Assembly: GCF_016909015.1 (NCBI RefSeq)
Contig: NZ_JAFBFA010000002.1
Span: forward strand, 193,157 to 257,156
Origin: Gracilibacillus alcaliphilus
GTDB taxonomy: Bacteria; Bacillota; Bacilli; Bacillales; Amphibacillaceae
Direction of reading: 5' to 3'
DNA: 64,000 bases
Shown: positions 1 through 7,328 of the stretch, in pieces
Layout: every line of letters starts with the position of its first letter
Numbering within the stretch: position 1 is the stretch's first letter
The notes under the pieces: model-generated
Seen by the model: only the letters and a program-made list of their open reading frames with translations
The model's database searches: none
What the model was told of the DNA's origin: nothing
Translations under genes and position numbers: made by a program

Positions 1-1
1 A

Positions 2-706
2 TTTGCTAAGACCGATATTGTTCCATTAGCAGCTTCAACGGAAGATTCTTATTATGTTGTAGAACATTATTTGTTGGCAGCAGGCGGTATGGAGAATTAC
101 AACGCAGAATTAGCAGATAAAAATGAGGCATGGGCAGAAGGATTAGATTTAATTAAGCAACATGCAGATATGGGGGCGTTTACTCCTGATGCAGCAACGA
201 TTGATTTGGCACTTGCACAAGAATTATTTAAGCAGGAACAAGCTGCTATGATTTTTGAAGGGTCTTGGTTATGGGGGCAGCTAGAAGAAGCAGGAATGGG
301 TGAAGATGTGCTTGTTTTACCTATGCCAATTAAGGAAGGCGGAGAAACAGGTGAATTAGTTGGCGGTGCATCACAAGGCTGGTTTGTTAGTAGCAAATCT
401 TATGAAGATGAAAGTAAAAAGGATGCCGTTGTAGAACTATTTAATTATTTAACTTCTGAAGATGTGATTGTTCAAATTGCTGGAGCAACTGGTCAGCCGC
501 CAGCGAAAGGTGAACTGACAGATCTGCCGGATTATTTGAAAGCAGGGCATGATTTAGTAGCAGATGCACCAGCAGTTGCTCTTCCGATTAATGATCGTAT
601 TTATCCAGAGTCATTTACACATATTCGTACCAGTGTACCGGCTATTGTGAGCGGTGATAAGACGGGTGCGGAAGTGATAGAGATGGCAGCAGAAATGGAA
701 GAATAA
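2..706 (+). CDS. Sugar ABC transporter substrate-binding protein, 3' part only
   Basis: The reading frame is open from base 2, so the gene begins upstream of the window; the visible 234 residues are the C-terminal lobe of a family 1 extracellular solute-binding protein. Seen: alternating helices and strands typical of these proteins, a stretch with MIFEGSWLWGQLEE (the usual 'M...GsW' ligand-pocket region), and a segment reading GGASQGWFVSSKS. The signal peptide is not in the window. It stands directly before two permease genes and a GH20-type hydrolase, so an amino-sugar oligosaccharide ligand is a reasonable inference. The lipoprotein would sit on the outer face of the membrane and deliver sugar to the two permeases. 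No ATPase gene is nearby; these importers commonly share an MsmK-type ATPase encoded elsewhere. Confidence 0.9.
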   Translation, partial: FAKTDIVPLAASTEDSYYVVEHYLLAAGGMENYNAELADKNEAWAEGLDLIKQHADMGAFTPDAATIDLALAQELFKQEQAAMIFEGSWLWGQLEEAGMGEDVLVLPMPIKEGGETGELVGGASQGWFVSSKSYEDESKKDAVVELFNYLTSEDVIVQIAGATGQPPAKGELTDLPDYLKAGHDLVADAPAVALPINDRIYPESFTHIRTSVPAIVSGDKTGAEVIEMAAEMEE

Positions 707-753
707 TAGAATATTAGATAACGAGAGGGGTTGCCCTGAAATCAGGCCAGCCT

Positions 754-796
754 CCTTGTTTATCATTTTTATGATACAAAAAAAGATAAACAAAGG
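754..796 (+). terminator. Stem-loop after the binding-protein gene
   Basis: CCTTGTTTATC (754-764) pairs with GATAAACAAAGG (785-796) with one bulged A; the loop is AT-rich. It lies 48 bases after the stop codon and has no clear T run. It is better read as an intercistronic RNA-stabilising or attenuating hairpin that would keep binding-protein mRNA more abundant than permease mRNA. Confidence 0.45.
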
Positions 797-801
797 TAGC
801 T

Positions 802-893
802 AGTCCTAATCGCTATGAAATATATCAATGGCAACTCTGTTATATCCAGAGCTGTTTTGTCAGCTTTTTTGCATAGCGATGGCATGTTGGACT
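802..893 (+). other. Structured intercistronic RNA candidate (branched stem)
   Basis: Nested inverted repeats fold into a multi-branched shape. AGTCC (802-806) pairs with GGACT (889-893). ATCGCTATG (809-817) pairs perfectly with CATAGCGAT (872-880). Inside are two small alternative hairpins: CTCTG 835-839 with CAGAG 847-851, and AGCTG 850-854 with CAGCT 861-865, which share two bases. A run of six T precedes the closing arm. It matches no riboswitch class I recognise. It ends just before the ribosome site of the first permease gene. Confidence 0.4.
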
Positions 894-917
894 GGCTGAT
901 CTAGCAAGGAGGATCAC

Positions 918-1781
918 ATGAAGGGTGACAGAATATATATATTCCTCTTTTTGACACCAGCATTTATTATTACGGGTATTTTTCTATACTACCCATTTAT
1001 AGAGAATCTTTTGCAGAGTTTTTATAATACAGATGGATTTTTCAATTCGACCTTTATCGGATTGGATAATTACATTCGCTTGTGGAATGACGAAATTGCG
1101 AGAACGGCGCTGTTTAATTCATTAGAATTAATCTTATATGTAACGGTTTTTCAGGTGGGTATTGCCTTGATTTTGGCGATTTTGGTCGATTCGATTACCA
1201 AAGGAGCCGCATTTTACCGCACCACCTTTTTCTTTCCTATCGTGATCTCTGGCGCAGCTATCGGTTTGTTATTTACTTTGATTTATAATTATCGAAATGG
1301 TCTGTTAAATGAGATATTGGTCAGTATGGGAATGGAGCGGGTGCTTTGGCTCACGGAACAATCTTCTCTATATATGGTAGCTATACCAACTGTATGGAAT
1401 TATGTCGGCTTTTATTTTGTTATTTTATTAACAGCGATTCAGAAAATTCCAAATGATTTCTATGAGGCTGCAAAGTTAGAAGGCATCACTGGCTTCCAAA
1501 AGATGTTCCGCTTAACGATACCGTTAATTGTTACCGATTTAAAGACGTGTATGGTACTGGCAATTACCGGGACGTTAAAAATATTTGAATTAGTTTACAT
1601 TATTACAAGAGGCGGACCAGGAAATTCATCTGAGGTACTAGGCACTTATATGTACCAAAAGGCGTTTGAAGATACGGCTATGGGATATGGTGCTACGATT
1701 GCTGTTTTGATTGTGGTATTAGGCTTAACATTAGCATTTATTACAAATAAACTGCTAAAAAGAGAAGAAGTGACTTACTAG
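918..1781 (+). CDS. Sugar ABC transporter permease (MalF/UgpA type)
   Basis: A 287-residue integral membrane protein with about six predicted helices; the first begins near residue 8. It forms half of the transmembrane channel of a carbohydrate ABC importer. The cytoplasmic EAA loop that contacts the ATPase is visible as EAAKLEGITGFQKMFRLTIPL (around residues 190-210), followed by the usual TRGGPGNSSEVLGTYMYQ segment of MalF-like permeases. The ATG has a strong ribosome site, AAGGAGGATCAC. It is separated from the binding-protein gene by 211 bases of structured RNA and from the second permease by 22 bases, so the permeases are co-transcribed. Confidence 0.93.
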   Translation: MKGDRIYIFLFLTPAFIITGIFLYYPFIENLLQSFYNTDGFFNSTFIGLDNYIRLWNDEIARTALFNSLELILYVTVFQVGIALILAILVDSITKGAAFYRTTFFFPIVISGAAIGLLFTLIYNYRNGLLNEILVSMGMERVLWLTEQSSLYMVAIPTVWNYVGFYFVILLTAIQKIPNDFYEAAKLEGITGFQKMFRLTIPLIVTDLKTCMVLAITGTLKIFELVYIITRGGPGNSSEVLGTYMYQKAFEDTAMGYGATIAVLIVVLGLTLAFITNKLLKREEVTY

Positions 1782-1803
1782 CTAGAGAAGAGGTGGATAC
1801 AGA

Positions 1804-2688
1804 ATGGAACAAGCGAGGGAACGACGGTTAACATTTTGGGAGAGAATGCAAGAACGATATTTTTCGCAATCTAAGATAGGAAAAATATTTATCTATGTCG
1901 TGTTAACCATTTGGTCAATGACTACCATTTTTCCTTTGGCATGGGTGTTTTTAAACTCATTTAAGGAATCACGAGAGATTATTACCGATACATTTAAACT
2001 GCCGACTGATCCAACACTGCAAAATTATGTGAATGCATTTGAAACGGTGAATATTGGCAGGAGTTATCTAAATAGCTTTATTATCTCAGGGTCTGTTGTA
2101 TTATTAGTATTATTTATTGGAGGGATAGCTGCTTTCGCAATGGCACGGATGCAGTTTCGCTTGCGCGGCTTTTTGCAGACGTTATTAGTTGCAAGTCTGC
2201 TTATTCCATCTTTTGCAACGATCGTTCCTGTATATCGAATGATGATTGGCATGGATTTGGTCAATACGTATCGAGCTTTGATTATTCCACAGACGGCTGG
2301 CAATTTACCGTTTGCCATCCTGGTAATCAGCGGTTATATGGCAACCATACCAAGGGAATTAGAAGAGGCAGCCGTCATGGATGGGTGCGGCCGGTTTAGA
2401 ATGTTTACAAAGGTATTTCTGCCGATATCTTTGCCATCCTTTGCCACAGTTGGCATCTTTGTTTTTCTATGGTCTTATAATGATCTCTTCTCTTCTTTAG
2501 TATTAGTATCACATGAGAAGGTGGCACCGATTGTAGTATTGTTATCTAATGTCAGTTCACAATACGGTACTGATTATGGATTGATGACTGCAGCTATTGC
2601 GATGACAGTTATCCCAGTTCTGATATTCTATCTTTTGGCTCAAAAAACTTTTGAAAAAGGGGCGACATCTGGAGCTGTTAAGGGATAA
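1804..2688 (+). CDS. Sugar ABC transporter permease (MalG/UgpE type)
   Basis: A 294-residue second permease. Seen: N-terminal helix after a basic cytoplasmic segment, several further membrane segments, and the EAA loop EEAAVMDGCGRFRMFTKVF about 90 residues from the C terminus. The segment PTLQNYVNAFETVNIGRSYLNSF is typical of the CUT1 family. It pairs with the preceding permease to form the channel and is followed by a GH20-type enzyme gene. The ligand cannot be told from the permease alone. Confidence 0.93.
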   Translation: MEQARERRLTFWERMQERYFSQSKIGKIFIYVVLTIWSMTTIFPLAWVFLNSFKESREIITDTFKLPTDPTLQNYVNAFETVNIGRSYLNSFIISGSVVLLVLFIGGIAAFAMARMQFRLRGFLQTLLVASLLIPSFATIVPVYRMMIGMDLVNTYRALIIPQTAGNLPFAILVISGYMATIPRELEEAAVMDGCGRFRMFTKVFLPISLPSFATVGIFVFLWSYNDLFSSLVLVSHEKVAPIVVLLSNVSSQYGTDYGLMTAAIAMTVIPVLIFYLLAQKTFEKGATSGAVKG

Positions 2689-2698
2689 ACTGATGTTT

Positions 2699-2728
2699 CC
2701 ATTAGTAAGCATGCCCCCTTGCTAATGG
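2699..2728 (+). terminator. Intercistronic hairpin before the hexosaminidase gene
   Basis: CCATTAGTAAG (2699-2709) pairs with CTTGCTAATGG (2718-2728), 11 pairs with one G-T wobble, loop of 8 bases. Only TCATTTT follows, so termination is probably partial and the downstream gene at 2757 can still be read through. Confidence 0.55.
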
Positions 2729-2756
2729 TCATTTTACTGATTAAAGGAGGATCTGT

Positions 2757-4664
2757 ATGCAATTGTGTCTGAAAGGTAATTATCAGCCTTTTTTACCAGG
2801 ATTGAAGGAATTAGCAGATGAAGTTGGCATTTCTTACGGAGAAGAAGGTGCGGTATTAACGATTGAAAAAAGTGATAGTGATGAAACAATTATTTCCTGT
2901 CGAGACGGTGAAGGAGTTATCTATTATGCAGAGAACTATCATGTTTTTCGAGCGTTTGGGATATTTGTGGAAAAATGGATGACAGGTCAGCAGTTTGAGA
3001 AGAGAGAAAAGCCGCAGTTTCAAACGATCGGTCCGATGTTTGACTTTTCGAGAAATGCAGTAATGCGTGTTGATCAGTTAAAGGGAGTTTTAAGAAAGCT
3101 GGCATTAATGGGATTCAATGCAGCGATGATGTATATGGAAGATACGTATGAAGTAGAGGAACAGCCTTATTTTGGCTATATGCGCGGCCGGTATAGTGCA
3201 TCCGAATTAAGAGAACTGGATGATTATGCATATAACTTAGGAATAGAATTGATTCCGTGTATTCAAACTCTGGCTCATTTAGAAGAATTCCTAAAGTGGG
3301 ATGCTGCGGCGCACTTAAAGGATACACGCGGTGTACTGCTGACGGAACAAGAAAAAACCTATGACTTCCTGCGGCAAATGATTACAGCGGCGCAACAGCC
3401 ATTCCGCAGTAATCGCATTCATATTGGTATGGATGAGGCAGAAGAGTTAGGAAGGGGGATTTTCCTCAATCGCTTTGGTTATAAAGATCGTTTAGATATT
3501 ATGCTGGATCATTTGGAGCGAGTGATAGAAATTACCGAAGATTTGCATTTAGATGTGATGCTTTGGAGTGATATGTTTATCAAGCTTGCCTCAGAGTCTG
3601 GGGAAGATCATTATAATATGGAAACAGAAATTTCAGAAGAAATGCAGGGTAAGATCCCAGATAGTGTGACGCTTATGTATTGGGATTATTTCCATACGAA
3701 CAAGGCAGACTATAAGAATATGATTGACAAACATAAGCAATTGGGACAAACTCCCGCATTTGCTGGAGGAATTTGGGTGTGGAATACCTTTGCTACGAAA
3801 TATGACTTATCCTTGCAAACTAGTGAAGCGGCTCTGCAAGCCAGTAAAGAAGAAGGGATTAAAGATGTCTTTGTTACACTATGGGGCGATGATGGCTATG
3901 AGAATAATTGTTTAACGGCCTTGCTTGGTCTTCAGTTATATGCCGAGCATCAATACCAGCAGACAGTTCCCCTAGCTGAGCTTTATCAGCGGACAAAATT
4001 TTGTACAGGTTTAGATGCCGACCAATTTCTATTATTAAGTGAGTTAGACCATATTCCAGGTGTGGCAGAAGGAAATATGGATCAAACGAACCCATCCAAA
4101 TTTTTATTGTGGCAGGATGTGCTTCTTGGTGTATTTGATAAGCATATAGAAGGATTAGATATAGCTGCTCATTATCAAGCATTAGAACGTAAAATAAAAT
4201 TATCGAGAAATTCCGATTCTGAGCTCGACTTTATTTTGGATGTACCTGAGAAACTGTGTGCTGTGCTGACTAAAAAAGCCAGTCTAGGAATCGATCTGAA
4301 GCAAGCCTATGACAATCAACAGGACGATACGTTAAAAGAATTGGCAAATCAGTATATTCCTGACGTGATCGAAAAAGTTCAAGAATTGCATGAGGCACAT
4401 AAAAAACAGTGGCTCCGAATTAATAAGCCATTCGGATGGGAAGTCATTGATATCCGTTATGGCGGATTATTAGCCCGGTTACAAACTGCAATAGAACGCA
4501 TTAATCAATATCTTGACGGCGAATTGGCTGCTATTGAAGAACTGGAACAGGAACGGCTGCCATATAACCATAGGGTAGCGAAATCCACTGGATTAGGCTG
4601 GTCAAGTTATTATTATCGTATTGCGTCACCGAATGCCTTTTTTCATGTACTGCCAATCTATTAA
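2757..4664 (+). CDS. Glycoside hydrolase family 20-type beta-N-acetylhexosaminidase
   Basis: A 635-residue protein with no signal peptide, so cytoplasmic. Residues 1-95 look like the alpha/beta domain often found before GH20 barrels. The barrel runs from about 97 (GPMFDFSRNAVMR) to 430. The catalytic Asp-Glu pair of GH20 is visible in HIGMDEAEELG, D226-E227. Further barrel segments are LDVMLWSDMF and VTLMYWDYF. The C-terminal 200 residues are helical. Family enzymes release terminal GlcNAc or GalNAc from oligosaccharides by substrate-assisted catalysis. Placed after two sugar permeases, it probably degrades the imported oligosaccharide. The ATG has the ribosome site AAAGGAGGATCTGT. Exact substrate unknown. 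Confidence 0.85.
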   Translation: MQLCLKGNYQPFLPGLKELADEVGISYGEEGAVLTIEKSDSDETIISCRDGEGVIYYAENYHVFRAFGIFVEKWMTGQQFEKREKPQFQTIGPMFDFSRNAVMRVDQLKGVLRKLALMGFNAAMMYMEDTYEVEEQPYFGYMRGRYSASELRELDDYAYNLGIELIPCIQTLAHLEEFLKWDAAAHLKDTRGVLLTEQEKTYDFLRQMITAAQQPFRSNRIHIGMDEAEELGRGIFLNRFGYKDRLDIMLDHLERVIEITEDLHLDVMLWSDMFIKLASESGEDHYNMETEISEEMQGKIPDSVTLMYWDYFHTNKADYKNMIDKHKQLGQTPAFAGGIWVWNTFATKYDLSLQTSEAALQASKEEGIKDVFVTLWGDDGYENNCLTALLGLQLYAEHQYQQTVPLAELYQRTKFCTGLDADQFLLLSELDHIPGVAEGNMDQTNPSKFLLWQDVLLGVFDKHIEGLDIAAHYQALERKIKLSRNSDSELDFILDVPEKLCAVLTKKASLGIDLKQAYDNQQDDTLKELANQYIPDVIEKVQELHEAHKKQWLRINKPFGWEVIDIRYGGLLARLQTAIERINQYLDGELAAIEELEQERLPYNHRVAKSTGLGWSSYYYRIASPNAFFHVLPIY

Positions 4665-4868
4665 GCTATGTAATAAAGGAAGGTCAATTAGACTATATTT
4701 CTCTGATCTTTTACCTGCTCGTGATTTAGTTCTATTCCAGGTGGCTTAAGCCTCAACTAGTCTTCATGGACCAAGTGATAGGGACAATAAAATGGAACCA
4801 TCAGCAAAGTGTCTCTCTTTCTACTTTGGAATTTGCTGTTCTGTCATGACATCAGTCTGTATTCATGC

Positions 4869-4874
4869 TATGAT
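4869..4874 (+). promoter_or_regulatory. Extended -10 promoter element for the 4910 gene
   Basis: TGCTATGAT gives an extended -10 (TG-N-TATGAT) 36 bases before the start codon. No good -35 hexamer is seen 17 bases upstream, which is normal for extended -10 promoters. The preceding 200 bases (4665-4860) contain nothing else I can assign. Confidence 0.4.
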
Positions 4875-4909
4875 AATAAAAACTAAATGACAGGAAGGAG
4901 AGACAGAAA

Positions 4910-5350
4910 ATGGTCTTGTACTTGTATGCATTGGCCGCAGTGATAGCTGGTATAGGAATTATGGCAGTCTACCGTCAAACGCTTGACGCATTAATTGATA
5001 AACCTGATCAAATCATGCAAATCCAGACACGATTTTTTACAAGAATTGCAATGGTGGAATTCATTCCGCTTGTTTTACTTGTGGCTGGATTTGCATTTGG
5101 TCAAGGGCAAGAAGTGCCGCAAATACATATCATTATTTCAACTGTGGTTGTGATCATTATACTTTGCTATAATCTTTTCTTTACTTTCTCACAGCGGGCA
5201 CAGATGAGAGATTATGCACAGCGTACACCAATTGGGAAAGAAAATGAGAGGGTGACAGCTGCCATCAATGTCTTATCGATGATCACGCTAGCCTTCTCTG
5301 TATCTATACCTTTGATTGCGATTATTTTTATATTCCTTACGCTTAGTTAA
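4910..5350 (+). CDS. Four-helix membrane protein with an ATP-synthase subunit-c-like N-terminal hairpin
   Basis: 146 residues, mostly membrane helices. Residues 13-54 can be laid against the F-type c subunit hairpin without a gap: AGIG in helix 1 (13-16), a polar loop with K31-P32 where the c subunit has R-Q-P, QT at 39-40, then AMVEFIPL in helix 2, where E50 falls on the ion-carrying carboxylate (family motif ALVEALPI). Two further hydrophobic segments (about 78-98 and 125-145), which a normal 70-80-residue c subunit lacks, follow a QRAQMRDYAQRTP loop. No other ATP synthase genes are near. It has its own promoter and stands before the lactonase gene. Function unknown; similarity to subunit c is from my own alignment by eye. 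Confidence 0.6.
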   Translation: MVLYLYALAAVIAGIGIMAVYRQTLDALIDKPDQIMQIQTRFFTRIAMVEFIPLVLLVAGFAFGQGQEVPQIHIIISTVVVIIILCYNLFFTFSQRAQMRDYAQRTPIGKENERVTAAINVLSMITLAFSVSIPLIAIIFIFLTLS

Positions 5351-5380
5351 TAAAATGGAAGAACATAAAGGGGGGAGTCT

Positions 5381-6403
5381 GTGCCTGTGTATCAATTAGT
5401 AATCGGTTCTTATGGCAAAGAAGACCAAGCAGCTATCCAAATAGTTGAATTTGACAGTGACAAATTAACATTTAAAAAATTGAAAGAACAGACGGGTGTT
5501 GCCTCCCCATCCTTTTTGACCTTGGCGCAAGATGGCTCATCTCTTTATGCTGTAAGTGAGGTGGAAGAAGGAGCAGTCATTAGTTATGACTTGGAGGAAG
5601 AATGGCAGGAAACAAATCGACAGCCTACAGGAAAAGGGCCGTGCTATTTACACTTGGCTCACGATGCCAGCTATATCATTACAACGAATTATGGAGGCGG
5701 TACGATTTCCTTGCATCCATTAGATGCAGGAGGAGCAGTCCAGCCTTTAGCAGATACATATAGTCTAGGAGGAAACCAGACTGATTCACATCCACATATG
5801 TGTTTTCCACTAGGGAGCAGCCATGATTATTTTATCACAGATCTAGCACAAGATAAGTTATTTTTATTTCATGTAGATACAGATAATTATCAGTTGATAA
5901 AAAAGAAGGCGTTTTCCCTGACAGCGGGATCTGGACCAAGACATATTGTTTGTAATAAGCAGCAAAAGATATTTTATATTGTTAATGAATATCAGTCTTC
6001 TGTTTCGGTCTATCAATTTCATGAACAGGAAGAGATGTTAGAGCTGAAGCAAGAAGTGCAGACAATAGCAAGTCAGCAAACAATAGAAAATTATGGTGCT
6101 GATATTCACCTGTCACCAAATGGTGAGTACCTTTATACCTCTAATCGAGGCAGAAATACGATTACTAGTTATCGCGTATTGGCAGATGGTTGTTTGCATT
6201 ATTGGGGAGAAACTTCAGTCATTGGAAAATGGCCTAGGAATTTCACCTTATCTGACGATGGAAAGTATTTGTTTATTGCTAATGAACATAGTAACTATAT
6301 TTCCGTTTTGCAAACAGGAGAAGATGGAGAATTAATGAAGACAAAGGCTCGATTCGACATCTTTGCTCCAACATGTGTGCGTAATTATTATGGAAAGGGG
6401 TAA
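5381..6403 (+). CDS. Lactonase family protein (6-phosphogluconolactonase/YkgB-like beta propeller)
   Basis: 340 residues with the repeated blade pattern of the seven-bladed lactonase propeller: SPSFLTLAQDGSSLYAVSE, then TDSHPHMC, GPRHIVCNKQQKIFYIVNE, ADIHLSPNGEYLYTSNRG and WPRNFTLSDDGKYLFIANE. These are the signature turns of the family that hydrolyses 6-phosphogluconolactone or related sugar lactones. No signal peptide. The GTG start is chosen because AAGGGGGGAG lies 5-7 bases upstream. The next gene begins 5 bases after the stop, so the two form an operon. The actual lactone is not proven. Confidence 0.85.
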   Translation: MPVYQLVIGSYGKEDQAAIQIVEFDSDKLTFKKLKEQTGVASPSFLTLAQDGSSLYAVSEVEEGAVISYDLEEEWQETNRQPTGKGPCYLHLAHDASYIITTNYGGGTISLHPLDAGGAVQPLADTYSLGGNQTDSHPHMCFPLGSSHDYFITDLAQDKLFLFHVDTDNYQLIKKKAFSLTAGSGPRHIVCNKQQKIFYIVNEYQSSVSVYQFHEQEEMLELKQEVQTIASQQTIENYGADIHLSPNGEYLYTSNRGRNTITSYRVLADGCLHYWGETSVIGKWPRNFTLSDDGKYLFIANEHSNYISVLQTGEDGELMKTKARFDIFAPTCVRNYYGKG

Positions 6404-6408
6404 GTACT

Positions 6409-6867
6409 ATGACGGATATGATTGTTAATCTTCATTCAGAGTTGTTAGAGGAGAAACTTGAACAAAAAGGGGTCATAATCAGAAGAGTTGTCCCGCCAGA
6501 GAAACATGTGGTATTGGAATGGGTAGGAAAGCATTTTTCGGAAAAATGGGTAAGTGAATGCGATGTTGCATGTTCTGTAACACCTGCTGATTGCTTTATA
6601 GCAGTCAAAGATAAGGAATTACTCGGGTTCGCCTGTATCGACACCACTTTTCGTAATTTCTTTGGACCAACCGGTGTTAAAGAGGAAGAAAGAGGGCAAG
6701 GAATCGGTCAGCAATTGTTAATCCATAGTTTAAAAGAGATGAAGAACAAAGGGTATGCCTATGCTATTATCGGAGACGCGGGACCAGTCGGATTTTATCG
6801 CGCAAAAGTAGGAGCGGTGCCGATTGAAAATAAACCTGCTTTACAATATATAGAATATTTGGATTGA
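6409..6867 (+). CDS. GNAT family N-acetyltransferase
   Basis: 152 residues. The acetyl-CoA binding motif A of the GNAT fold is visible as VKEEERGQGIGQQLLIHSLKEM (about residues 90-111; R/Q-x-x-G-x-G/A pyrophosphate loop), followed by YAYAIIGDAGPVGFYRA, the usual motif B region. The acceptor is unknown; the N-terminal 60 residues are divergent. It follows the lactonase gene by 5 bases, so the two are co-expressed. Confidence 0.85.
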   Translation: MTDMIVNLHSELLEEKLEQKGVIIRRVVPPEKHVVLEWVGKHFSEKWVSECDVACSVTPADCFIAVKDKELLGFACIDTTFRNFFGPTGVKEEERGQGIGQQLLIHSLKEMKNKGYAYAIIGDAGPVGFYRAKVGAVPIENKPALQYIEYLD

Positions 6868-6876
6868 TTGAACAAG

Positions 6877-6928
6877 CAAGGCTTTAGTGAACAGTATTTA
6901 TGTCTTTTTCATACTTTACTAAGCCTTG
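6877..6928 (+). terminator. Large stem-loop after the lactonase/acetyltransferase operon
   Basis: CAAGGCTTTAGT (6877-6888) pairs with ACTAAGCCTTG (6918-6928), with one bulged T, and the pairing extends inward (AACAGTAT with ATACTTT). It begins 10 bases after the stop codon of the acetyltransferase. No long T run follows, but the position fits the operon end. Confidence 0.55.
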
Positions 6929-7079
6929 TTAGACTTTAGTCGAAATCGATACATACAGCCTAAATTCCGGGAATAAGGGATGGTGGTTAACGGCATTATA
7001 ACTATACATAACTATTCCTTTCTTTATAAGGTCAGCAAGTATATAATTTTTCATGCGTTTATTCTTATTCAAGAATTGC

Positions 7080-7250
7080 CGTGTCCAGCTCCAAGTGCCA
7101 AACTTTAGAGATTTCGCGTCACGCCCTGCGATAAGTCAACATTGGTTCGTCACCTCACCGTGTTTCCTTTATCTCCGTTGTGCCATTCCAATCTCTACGT
7201 TTTTAAACGGGCACCCTGCACTTTTCGTTCAGCAGATGGAAGTGAAGTGA
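7080..7250. repeat. Interspersed repeat of the GTGTCCAGCTCC type
   Basis: Begins GTGTCCAGCTCCAAGTGCC and ends GGGCACCCTGCACTTTTCG followed by TTCAGCAGATGG. It is richer in G+C than its surroundings and has inverted ends (AAGTGC with GCACTT). Similar GTCTAGCTCC...TGCGCTTTTC intergenic repeats are common across Bacillus-type genomes, from my knowledge of those sequences. The 198-base open frame across it looks like a by-product, not a gene. It fills much of the 461-base gap before mqo. Confidence 0.6.
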
Positions 7251-7264
7251 CACATTTGCTAAAC

Positions 7265-7291
7265 AATGATAAACTAGAAAAAGGTATCATT
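7265..7291 (+). promoter_or_regulatory. Inverted repeat upstream of mqo
   Basis: AATGATA (7265-7271) and TATCATT (7285-7291) are exact inverted repeats separated by 13 bases, about 40 bases before the mqo start. It could be an operator, but no regulator is suggested by the sequence. Confidence 0.3.
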
Positions 7292-7328
7292 AGATATTTG
7301 TAAATTTATAAGCATAAGGAAGGTTGAC

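Noticed and set aside
7053..7250. 65-codon frame upstream of mqo.
   Set aside because: Covers the GTGTCCAGCTCC repeat; unusual composition and no translation signal.
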